DNA from: Propionibacteriaceae bacterium
GTDB lineage: Bacteria; Actinomycetota; Actinomycetes; Propionibacteriales; Propionibacteriaceae
Assembly: GCA_009778535.1 (NCBI GenBank)
Contig: WRJP01000073.1
Span: 1 to 9,153 of the forward strand
Length of the DNA: 9,153 nucleotides
Reading direction: 5' to 3'
Shown: piece after piece, positions 1 through 4,898 of the stretch
Layout of the letters: each line of letters starts with the position of its first letter
Position numbering within the stretch: position 1 is the stretch's first letter
Made by a program: the position numbers and the translations under genes
The notes under the pieces: model-generated
Databases searched by the model: none
What the model was told of the DNA's origin: nothing
Seen by the model: the letters and a program-made list of their open reading frames with translations, nothing else

Positions 1-110
1 AAAAGGAAAGGTAACACAAAAAATAAAAAAAAAAAACAGGGGGGGTGGGAGCATAGTATAAAATTTTGGCCCCCCCCGGGGGAAAAAAAAAAATAAGGGG
101 GCCCCCCGGT
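1..110. other. Low-complexity contig-edge sequence, probably unreliable
   Basis: The first ~110 bases consist almost wholly of homopolymer runs (long A runs, G and C runs of six to eight). They are unlike the balanced sequence that starts around position 111. The mgtA frame stays open through them, but the encoded residues (runs of Phe, Gly and Pro) do not resemble any MgtA C-terminal membrane segment. I infer low-quality read-end or assembly-edge sequence rather than biology; a real low-complexity tract cannot be excluded from sequence alone. Confidence 0.7.
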
Positions 111-2453
111 TATTTGCGGTCCGATGAAAGTGAACAATATCCAGAATGTGATGATGTCGAACACGGAGCTGATCGGGCCAATCCACAACATGAACTTTGA
201 GATCGACGAGGCATCCCATTTACGGGGTTTGCGTAAATAGTCAGCGTCGACGTTGTCCCAAGGAATCGTGATGCATGAAATGTCGTAAATCAGGTTTAGC
301 ACCAAGATTTGAATCGGCAACATCGGCAAGAAAGGAATGAAGGCAGAGGCGATCAGAACCGAGAACATATTTCCGAAGTTTGAGCTGGCAGTCATCTTGA
401 TGTACTTGATGATGTTGGCGTAAATCTTGCGTCCCTCGATTACACCTTCTTCTAGCACCATCAGGTCTTTCTCCATCAAAATGATGTTGGCTGACTCCTT
501 GGCGATATCGACTGCGGTGTCCACCGAGATTCCGACGTCGGCTGCTTTCATTGCGGCAGCATCGTTAATACCGTCGCCTAAGAAGCCAACAGTGTGTCCA
601 CCACGGCGCAGCGCCGCCACGATACGACTCTTTTGTTGAGGTGAGAGTTTTGCGAAAACATCAGTAACTTCTGCTGCCGCTTGGAGTTCGTCGTCATCAA
701 GGGCTTCCACATCTGAACCGAGCAGAATCCCAGCGTGCTCCAGACCCACCTTCTTGCAAACAGCTTTGGTGACTGCGTCATTATCACCAGTCAACACCTT
801 TACGCTCACGCCGTTGGCTTGCAGGGCGCTGATGGCTTGTTTTGCGCTCTCCTTTGGAGGATCCAAAAATGCAAGATAACCCAGTAACACCATTTCGCAT
901 TCATCGGCGACTGAGAATGCTTCGGCTGGCGCCGGGTTCGTCTTCTGTGCCACTCCCAAGACACGCAAGCCGTCGCCGTTAAAATCGTTGCAGGTTTGAA
1001 GAATTTCTGCTTTCAGAGCTTTCGTCATAGGTACAACTTCACCTTGGTACTCCGCATGGCTGGAGATGGCCAACATCTCCTCAATGGCTCCCTTGGTGAT
1101 CAACTGGGTTTTGCCAGTCGTATCTGCCACGACTACGCTCATCCGGCGGCGAGAAAAATCGAACGGGATTTCGTCAACCTTTACGTACTGTTCGGTGAGG
1201 CCGCCGAGTCCATTCTCACCTGCGACATCAATGATGGAGATGTCCATCAAGTTCTTTAATCCGGTTTGATAGTAGCTATTCAAGAAGGCGTGTCGTAGTA
1301 CCCTCACGTCTTCTTGGCCGTGAATATCCAAGTGATACTCCAAGATGACTTCGTCTTGAGTTAAGGTACCGGTCTTGTCGGTACACAGTACGTCCATGGC
1401 GCCGAAGTTTTGGATGGAATTTAGGTTCTTGACGACTACCTGTTTCTTCGACATTGAGACGGCGCCCTTGGCTAGGTTGGCCGAGACGATCATGGGGAGC
1501 ATTTCCGGAGTCAGACCTACCGCTACGGAGATGCCAAACAGGAAGGCTTCGACCCAGTCGCCTTTCGTGAAGCCGTTGATGAACAAGACCACCGGAACCA
1601 TGACCATCATGAAGCGGATGAGCACCCAGGAAACCGAATTTACGCCTTTTTCAAAGCTGGTCGGCGGAGCTTTTTCTTGCAGTTGCAACGAAATGCCGCC
1701 CAAGATCGTGGCATCTCCGACGGCCAATACAATTGCCATTGCAGTGCCAGAGATGACGGTGGAACCCATAAACGCCAAGTTGTTCAGTTCTAGTGGATTC
1801 TTGCCCTTCGAGGCAAGCGGGGCGCTAAGTTTTTCTACCGGTTCGCTTTCGCCGGTGAGGCTGGACTGGCTGACGAACAAGTCTTTGGCTTCCAGAATGC
1901 GTACGTCGGCAGGAATCATGTCTCCGGCTGCGAGATGGATGATGTCGCCCACCACCAACTCATCTAAGGCAATTTCTATACGCTTCGAGATGACCTCGTC
2001 GGCTTCATCTTTGACCTGGCGTTGCACGTCAACGGTGGTTTCGACCATTTCAATCAGACGGTTAGCTGCCACGTTGCTGCGGAGTTCTTGGAAAAAACGC
2101 AGCAGGCCGCTGACGGTGACCATCACCAACACGATGATGACAGCCGGGAAATCCCCAGTGAACAACGCGATGATCGAAAGTATGAACAGCACGATGGTGA
2201 AGGGGTTTACGAATGCCAAGAACAAACGCTTCAGCACCGAGTCTGTCTTTTGCGGAGTGATCTTGTTCTCGCCGTACTCGTCGCGGGAATCTTCGACGGC
2301 TTCATCGTCGAAACCCTCAAAGGTGTTGTCGTATTGAATTAGCACAACTTCTGGCGTCTTGCCAGAAACATTTACGAGCCGCTTATTGCCGCGCGGTGAC
2401 GGTGTGGCAGAAGACTGCTGCTTTGGGCTGCGGCTTGGAACTTTGACGCGCAT
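1..2453 (-). CDS. mgtA: Magnesium-transporting P-type ATPase, MgtA/MgtB family (partial, C-terminus missing)
   Basis: An inner-membrane ATPase that drives Mg2+ into the cell by ATP hydrolysis through an aspartyl-phosphate intermediate. The frame reads from ATG at 2453 leftward off the window; about 778 residues (to ~120) are credible, against ~900 for the family, so the last membrane helices are lost at the contig edge. Visible in order: a basic Ser/Pro-rich N-terminus (1-30), membrane helices 1-2 (about 78-122), actuator motif LTGES (199-203), membrane helix 4 motif AVGLTPEMLP (311-320), SIQNFGAMDVLCTDKTGTLT with phosphorylated Asp359, TGDN (555-558), GDGIND (626-631), then NFGNMFSVL and LNLIYDIS in the later helices. 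The QNFGAMD and TPEMLPM strings are typical of the Mg2+ subgroup rather than Ca2+ or heavy-metal pumps. The start is fixed by AAGGAG at 2461-2466, seven bases upstream. The basic N-terminus may be variable between relatives. Expression is probably controlled by the leader described separately. The gene is followed by no visible sequence because the window ends. Confidence 0.95.
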   Translation of the reverse strand, partial: MRVKVPSRSPKQQSSATPSPRGNKRLVNVSGKTPEVVLIQYDNTFEGFDDEAVEDSRDEYGENKITPQKTDSVLKRLFLAFVNPFTIVLFILSIIALFTGDFPAVIIVLVMVTVSGLLRFFQELRSNVAANRLIEMVETTVDVQRQVKDEADEVISKRIEIALDELVVGDIIHLAAGDMIPADVRILEAKDLFVSQSSLTGESEPVEKLSAPLASKGKNPLELNNLAFMGSTVISGTAMAIVLAVGDATILGGISLQLQEKAPPTSFEKGVNSVSWVLIRFMMVMVPVVLFINGFTKGDWVEAFLFGISVAVGLTPEMLPMIVSANLAKGAVSMSKKQVVVKNLNSIQNFGAMDVLCTDKTGTLTQDEVILEYHLDIHGQEDVRVLRHAFLNSYYQTGLKNLMDISIIDVAGENGLGGLTEQYVKVDEIPFDFSRRRMSVVVADTTGKTQLITKGAIEEMLAISSHAEYQGEVVPMTKALKAEILQTCNDFNGDGLRVLGVAQKTNPAPAEAFSVADECEMVLLGYLAFLDPPKESAKQAISALQANGVSVKVLTGDNDAVTKAVCKKVGLEHAGILLGSDVEALDDDELQAAAEVTDVFAKLSPQQKSRIVAALRRGGHTVGFLGDGINDAAAMKAADVGISVDTAVDIAKESANIILMEKDLMVLEEGVIEGRKIYANIIKYIKMTASSNFGNMFSVLIASAFIPFLPMLPIQILVLNLIYDISCITIPWDNVDADYLRKPRKWDASSISKFMLWIGPISSVFDIITFWILFTFIGPQITGGPPYFFFSPGGGQNFILCSHPPCFFFLFFVLPFL

Positions 2454-2510
2454 ATTGATACTCCTTGGCGGTTGAAGTGTTGGAAGCCGCCCAGGGAACC
2501 CCAGGCGATA

Positions 2511-2546
2511 TTACTTGGAGTTGGTACTTGGAGGTTGGCTGCGCAT
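2511..2546 (-). CDS. Putative 11-residue mgtA leader peptide (MRSQPPSTNSK)
   Basis: A tiny open frame of 11 codons plus TAA inside the mgtA leader. Its ATG (2546-2544) is preceded by a near-ideal ribosome binding site, AAGGAGG at 2561-2555, with eight bases between, which is stronger than many full genes have. It contains a Pro-Pro pair at residues 5-6. Known parallel: Salmonella and E. coli mgtA is preceded by mgtL, a short proline-rich leader whose translation couples Mg2+ and proline supply to mgtA expression. The present peptide is unrelated in sequence, so the analogy rests on position, size, the prolines and the flanking hairpins. The stop lies three bases before a GC-rich hairpin, so a ribosome in the ORF would cover part of it. 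An alternative reading is that the frame opens further upstream at 2711, but that stretch precedes the predicted transcription start. Confidence 0.5.
   Translation of the reverse strand: MRSQPPSTNSK
2512..2538 (+). repeat. Imperfect 13/14-bp tandem repeat inside the mgtA leader ORF
   Basis: On the plus strand TACTTGGAGTTGG (2512-2524) is followed at once by TACTTGGAGGTTGG (2525-2538), two near-identical units differing by one inserted G. The second unit supplies the 3' arm of the first leader hairpin. It may reflect slippage, or duplication of a CUCC element able to pair with ribosome binding sites. The one-base length difference shifts the frame between units. Confidence 0.6.
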
Positions 2547-2591
2547 CGTGCCCACCTCCTTACTTCCGAGCCTGTTAAGGCTGACTAGAGC

Positions 2592-2621
2592 ATTATAGTA
2601 ACCCATGTCACTAACCAGCAA
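2592..2621 (-). promoter_or_regulatory. Predicted sigma-70-type promoter of mgtA
   Basis: On the minus strand a perfect -10 hexamer TATAAT (2597-2592) lies 18 bases after TTGCTG (2621-2616), which matches the -35 consensus at four of six positions. Transcription would start near 2585, giving a leader of about 130 nt before the mgtA ATG. A short inverted repeat, ACCAA-GAG-TTGGT at 2635-2647, lies just upstream of the -35 and might be an operator, though it is too short to insist on. Confidence 0.65.
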
Positions 2622-2687
2622 CGCCGATTTGGACACCAAGAGTTGGTATTTGAACCCGCGAGGTGTTCGGTTAAACCAAGTACGTAT

Positions 2688-2713
2688 TCCGTCGCAGCGT
2701 GCGGATGACAAAT
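2688..2713 (-). repeat. Composite repeat, copy A (upstream of mgtA)
   Basis: Read on the minus strand: ATTTGTCATCC (2713-2703), then GC, then ACGCTGCGACGGA (2700-2688), preceded by CACCT. The same three blocks occur in the same order at 3415-3483 on the plus strand, there with extra bases between them. Copy A starts 22 bases past the stop codon of the MGMT-like gene and lies about 66 bases upstream of the mgtA -35. Collinearity of 5-, 11- and 13-base blocks is well beyond what I expect by chance in 9 kb. Confidence 0.5.
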
Positions 2714-2734
2714 AGGTGAGTCTTTTGCGTTACC

Positions 2735-3208
2735 CTAGCCCAATTCATCGAGCTCAAAGAGGCGCTCGGCATAGTCCGCGACGAAGAAACGCTTGCCTTT
2801 TTGCGTAACGGAAAAACCTTCTGCTTCTAGGTGAGCCTGGTGCTCTGCAAGCCCACCTGGGTATTTTTCGTTGAGTTCACCGTTTGCCTTTAGGGTTCGC
2901 CACCACCCGATTTTTTCGTCGGGGCGTTCCTCGCTGGCATGGGCGCAGATGTTGATGAAAATTCCAGCAGTGAGTGGACAGGTCGCATTAGCCCCAGCTT
3001 GCTGAGCAAGATATGCCCGGATTCGATCACTCGTGGTGACCTTGCCAAGCGGAATGCTCGACATAACTTCGTGGTACTGCATAGGTGCGGCAACCAGCAG
3101 CTTTGACCCGCCAAACCGCGCAGCCGCATCGGGCTTGTCGGATAGATCCTCTATCTTCGGCAGATCACCAGGGCTGTTCAGTTTTTCGTTGTACGTCTTT
3201 TTAGCCAT
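2735..3208 (-). CDS. MGMT-family alkyltransferase-like DNA-binding protein
   Basis: A 157-residue cytoplasmic protein related to the DNA-binding domain of O6-methylguanine-DNA methyltransferase. Visible: PLGKVTTSDRIRAYLA (53-68), matching the helix-turn-helix start GxVxTYGxIA of MGMT; CPLTAGIFI (77-85); GWWRTLKANGELNEKYPGG (101-119), which takes the place of the PCHRV...dGxL..G region; and a HLEAEGF ending near 132. At the position of the methyl-accepting cysteine there is Trp (GWWRT instead of PCHRV), so it cannot repair DNA by alkyl transfer. Alkyltransferase-like proteins of this kind bind alkylated guanine and flag it for nucleotide excision repair; that role here is inferred. Similar proteins occur in Gram-positive and actinobacterial genomes as free-standing genes. 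The start at 3208 is chosen because family members begin M-(A/T)KKT(Y/F)NEKL; the site AAAGGTGG lies upstream. An upstream in-frame start at 3403 would add 65 residues of Cys/Pro/Arg-rich junk. No clear promoter is seen. Confidence 0.82.
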   Translation of the reverse strand: MAKKTYNEKLNSPGDLPKIEDLSDKPDAAARFGGSKLLVAAPMQYHEVMSSIPLGKVTTSDRIRAYLAQQAGANATCPLTAGIFINICAHASEERPDEKIGWWRTLKANGELNEKYPGGLAEHQAHLEAEGFSVTQKGKRFFVADYAERLFELDELG

Positions 3209-3303
3209 CAGGTTCCCACCTTTCCTGCTTGGCAGCTTTCGAGTCTTAGCTCTTTTTGGTAAGTCTATTAAAAGACAATGATAAATGGTGGAAATCGGCG
3301 GAC

Positions 3304-3405
3304 ATGGAATACGTTCGTGTTTCACGAGTGGATGTCCTGGATCCCGCGACTGGCGCGCGGGAGGACAAGAAAAGGGGACTGCCCTTCGTTGCGGTAAGCC
3401 CATAG
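3304..3405 (+). CDS. Marginal short open frame (33 codons), unidentified
   Basis: A frame from ATG 3304 to TAG 3403-3405 encoding 33 residues, beginning MEYVRVSRVDVLDPATG and ending GLPFVAVSP. I do not recognise it. In its favour, the composition (Val, Asp, Arg, Lys spread evenly) looks more protein-like than the overlapping minus-strand frames. Against it, there is only a weak GGTGGA/GGCGGA upstream, it is very short, and it contains an 11-pair hairpin at 3334-3366. It could be a small protein, the tail of a decayed gene, or chance. Its stop codon is followed by the CACCT...ATTTGTCATCC repeat, just as the stop of the MGMT-like gene is. Confidence 0.2.
   Translation: MEYVRVSRVDVLDPATGAREDKKRGLPFVAVSP
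3334..3366. repeat. Long GC-rich interrupted inverted repeat
   Basis: GTCCT (3334-3338) pairs with AGGAC (3362-3366), and inside it CCCGCG (3343-3348) pairs with CGCGGG (3356-3361). A GGAT bulge lies on one side and the apical loop is ACTGGCG. There is no T-run on either strand, so it is not a standard intrinsic terminator. Another small hairpin, TCGTG-TTT-CACGA, lies just to its left (about 3314-3326). The role is unknown. Confidence 0.5.
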
Positions 3406-3421
3406 CACAAGCGCACCTCTA

Positions 3422-3483
3422 ATTTGTCATCCTGCACTTTAGTTGCAGGATCCATGCCCCGAATGCTGCGACGCTGCGACGGA
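3422..3483 (+). repeat. Composite repeat, copy B (upstream of rpsB, interrupted)
   Basis: ATTTGTCATCC (3422-3432) and ACGCTGCGACGGA (3471-3483), preceded by CACCTCTA, repeat the blocks of copy A (2713-2688) in inverted orientation relative to the chromosome. In copy A two bases separate the blocks; here 38 bases do. The 38-base interval carries one arm of a perfect palindrome and ends in a tandem GCTGCGAC duplication (about 3465-3480). Copy B ends just upstream of the rpsB promoter. The two copies together bracket the MGMT-like gene. Confidence 0.5.
3429..3451. repeat. Perfect 8-bp inverted repeat
   Basis: ATCCTGCA (3429-3436), loop CTTTAGT, TGCAGGAT (3444-3451), all eight pairs exact. It overlaps the end of the ATTTGTCATCC block of copy B. 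No T-run follows on either strand, so it is a poor terminator; a dimeric regulator site about 65 bases upstream of the rpsB -10, or a small inserted palindrome, are options. Confidence 0.6.
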
Positions 3484-3513
3484 GCCTGCGCTGTGCGCCA
3501 GGCAGGCAAAACC

Positions 3514-3522
3514 TGTTACAAT
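3514..3522 (+). promoter_or_regulatory. Extended -10 promoter for rpsB
   Basis: TG-T-TACAAT: an extended -10 TG motif at 3514-3515 directly before TACAAT at 3517-3522. The -35 position (about 3494-3499, TGCGCC) is poor, which fits a promoter relying on the extended -10. Transcription would start near 3529 and give rpsB a leader of about 170 nt. Confidence 0.55.
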
Positions 3523-3528
3523 GATCGC

Positions 3529-3699
3529 TGCGTTATTTTCCGGCAGCGGAAAGTGACGACTACGCATGTGGCTTTCCGAGATTTCGGGCGGTTCTGGTGG
3601 TCCTTCGGGGAGGAGCGCGCAGTCACATCAGGAGAGTCGAAACCCTCGGCTCTGAACAACCCGATGCGGGCATGAGTGCCTGCGCAGAAAGGAACGGTT
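3529..3699 (+). promoter_or_regulatory. Structured rpsB leader, candidate ribosomal-protein autoregulatory element
   Basis: About 170 nt between the predicted start of transcription and the rpsB ATG, without a credible gene but with several hairpins: TTTCCG/CGGAAA around GCAG (3537-3552); a C-TTCG-G tetraloop near 3602-3611; AGAGTCGA/TCGGCTCT around AACCC (3633-3653, eight pairs, one G-U); and GCGGGCA/TGCCTGC around TGAG (3666-3683) five bases before the ribosome binding site. GTGAC (3553-3557) and GTCAC (3622-3626) could close the central part. In E. coli S2 represses its own rpsB-tsf mRNA through the leader; I infer something comparable but do not recognise a described leader class. Confidence 0.45.
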
Positions 3700-4896
3700 A
3701 TGGCCGTCATCACAACGCGTCAAATGCTGGATGCAGGTGTTCATTTCGGGCATCAAACCCGGCGTTGGAACCCGAAAATGAAGCGGTTCATTTTCACCGA
3801 ACGCAATGGCATCTACATCATTGATCTGCAACAGTCTTTGTCACACATCGACAATGCCTATTCGTTTGTGAAGGATTTGGTCGCCAGAGGTGGACAGATT
3901 CTGTTTGTGGGCACCAAGAAGCAGGCTCAGGAGTCAATCGCAGAGCAGGCCACCCGAGTCGGGATGCCGTACGTGAACCAGCGTTGGCTCGGTGGGATGC
4001 TCACAAACTTTGCAACCATCTCCAAGCGAATCACGAAGATGAAGGAACTTGAAGGTATCAACTTCGACGATGTGGCAGCTTCTGGAATGACTAAAAAGGA
4101 GCTACTGCAACAGCAGCGCAAGAAGGAAAAGTTGGCCAAGACGCTTTCCGGAATTCGTGACATGGGTAGATTGCCGCAGGCGATTTGGGTCATTGACACC
4201 AAGAAAGAGAAGTTGGCTATCGACGAAGCTCGCAAGTTGAATATTCCGATTGTGGGAATCCTCGACACCAACTGCGACCCCGACGATGTCGACTATGCGA
4301 TTCCGGGCAATGACGATGCCATTCGCTCTGTGGGTCTGCTAACTAGGGTCATTGCAGACGCGGTTGCCGACGGGTTGTTGGCTCGCTCTAGTCAAGCAAC
4401 AGCAACCGGAGAAGAAGCCGAGCCGTTGCCGGATTGGGAACGCGAGTTGCTCACCGGTAGCGAAACCGAAGCAGTCATCGAAACTGCGCCAGTAGCTGAA
4501 GCAGTAGTGGAAGCCGAAGTGGCACCTGCCGCCGTTGTAGAAGCAGAGGAAACGACTGAAACTGTACCGACAGAAGTAGCAGCAGCGGAAACGACCAAAG
4601 CCGCATCGACAGTAGTAGCAGAAGTAGCCGTCGAAGCTGAAACAGTTGTGGATGCAAAAGCTGACGTTGCCGAAGCGGCCGCCGCGGTTGTTGCAGAAAC
4701 AGCAGCCGAAGCGCCAGCCGTTGCAGCCGAAACTGTTGTTGCGACAGCGGTTGACGTTGCAGAAGATCAGGCTGCGGCCGTAACCGATGTTGTAGCTGAA
4801 ATATCAGCCGTTGAAGCCGAGACAGTGGTTGACGCGGTAGCTGAAGTGGTCGAAGAAGTGGCAGAAACAGCCGAAGCCGATAGTAAGGAGAAATAA
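3700..4896 (+). CDS. rpsB: 30S ribosomal protein S2 with long repetitive C-terminal extension
   Basis: S2 binds late on the small subunit between head and body, next to S1 where present. Residues 1-232 are a standard S2: TTRQMLDAGVHFGHQTRRWNPK (start of the core, residues 5-26), FVGTKKQAQ (69-77), RWLGGMLTNF (95-104), and DTNCDPDDVDYAIPGNDDA (189-207). A conserved actinobacterial stretch EPLPDWEREL follows at 241-250. Residues ~251-398 are a low-complexity acidic tail rich in Ala, Glu, Val and Thr, including a degenerate 30-residue repeat. At 398 aa the protein is well over the 240-300 aa usual in bacteria and actinobacteria. The start at 3700 is set by AAAGGA (3688-3693), six bases upstream, and the MAVITTRQML family N-terminus; a GTG at 3676 would add eight residues and lies in a hairpin. 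The tsf ribosome binding site overlaps the last codons, and rpsB-tsf is surely one transcript. Confidence 0.96.
   Translation: MAVITTRQMLDAGVHFGHQTRRWNPKMKRFIFTERNGIYIIDLQQSLSHIDNAYSFVKDLVARGGQILFVGTKKQAQESIAEQATRVGMPYVNQRWLGGMLTNFATISKRITKMKELEGINFDDVAASGMTKKELLQQQRKKEKLAKTLSGIRDMGRLPQAIWVIDTKKEKLAIDEARKLNIPIVGILDTNCDPDDVDYAIPGNDDAIRSVGLLTRVIADAVADGLLARSSQATATGEEAEPLPDWERELLTGSETEAVIETAPVAEAVVEAEVAPAAVVEAEETTETVPTEVAAAETTKAASTVVAEVAVEAETVVDAKADVAEAAAAVVAETAAEAPAVAAETVVATAVDVAEDQAAAVTDVVAEISAVEAETVVDAVAEVVEEVAETAEADSKEK
4630..4893 (+). repeat. Degenerate 90-bp (30-residue) tandem repeat in the S2 tail
   Basis: Units start at residues 311, 341 and 371 of S2 (bases 4630, 4720, 4810). They begin VEAETVVDAKADVAE, VAAETVVATAVDVAE and VEAETVVDAVAEVVE, and the first two are exactly 30 residues. 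The third runs into the stop codon and is 28 residues. A weaker copy may start at residue 281. The DNA of the units has diverged through synonymous changes, so the pattern is better kept in protein than in DNA, which argues for an old duplication rather than recent slippage. Confidence 0.6.
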
Positions 4897-4898
4897 CA

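Larger units (their letters stand above)
2467..2585 (-). promoter_or_regulatory. Structured mgtA 5' leader with alternative hairpins
   Basis: This is the predicted ~130-nt untranslated leader of mgtA. Read on the minus strand it contains: (1) hairpin 2559-2530, arms GGAGGTGGGC and GCCAACCTCC with one G-A mismatch, whose 10-nt loop holds the leader ORF start codon and whose 5' arm contains that ORF's ribosome binding site; (2) hairpin 2507-2488, arms CGCCTGGG and CCTGGGCG with a GTTC loop (8 pairs, two G-U), starting three bases after the leader ORF stop; (3) an alternative pairing of GGCGG (2491-2487) with CCGCC (2471-2467), directly beside the mgtA ribosome binding site AAGGAG. Structures 2 and 3 share bases, so they exclude each other. 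That is the logic of a translation-coupled switch. No U-run terminator is visible, so control could act on translation or through Rho. It does not match the M-box or yybP-ykoY riboswitch consensus as I know them. The pairing is seen; the regulatory role is inferred. Confidence 0.55.

Noticed and set aside
1375..2337. Long plus-strand open frame (320 codons) opposite mgtA
   Set aside because: The minus strand encodes unmistakable P-type ATPase motifs here; the plus-strand product is Ser/Thr/Met-rich with no family resemblance.
2467..2585. M-box or other known Mg2+/Mn2+ riboswitch in the mgtA leader
   Set aside because: The leader is short and lacks the conserved M-box segments I know; the hairpins and mini-ORF explain it better. 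A cmscan would settle this.
2645..2656. tRNA T-loop-like string GGTTCAAATACC on the minus strand
   Set aside because: The flanking bases do not form a five-pair T stem, and no acceptor, D or anticodon arm can be built around it.
2511..2711. 66-codon minus-strand frame ending in the mgtA leader peptide
   Set aside because: Only the last 11 codons have a ribosome binding site and lie downstream of the predicted promoter; the upstream part crosses the -10 and -35 and looks non-coding.
3334..3366. Intrinsic terminator
   Set aside because: The stem is strong but no T-run follows on either strand, and no certain gene ends just before it.
3246..3509. Minus-strand 87-codon frame between the MGMT-like gene and rpsB
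   Set aside because: Junk-like composition with no motif; it overlaps the rpsB promoter-proximal repeats and a more protein-like plus-strand frame.
3566..3655. 29-codon open frame in the rpsB leader starting MWLSEISGG
   Set aside because: No ribosome binding site at a useful distance, Gly/Ser/Arg-rich composition, and it overlaps the hairpins of the leader; probably chance.
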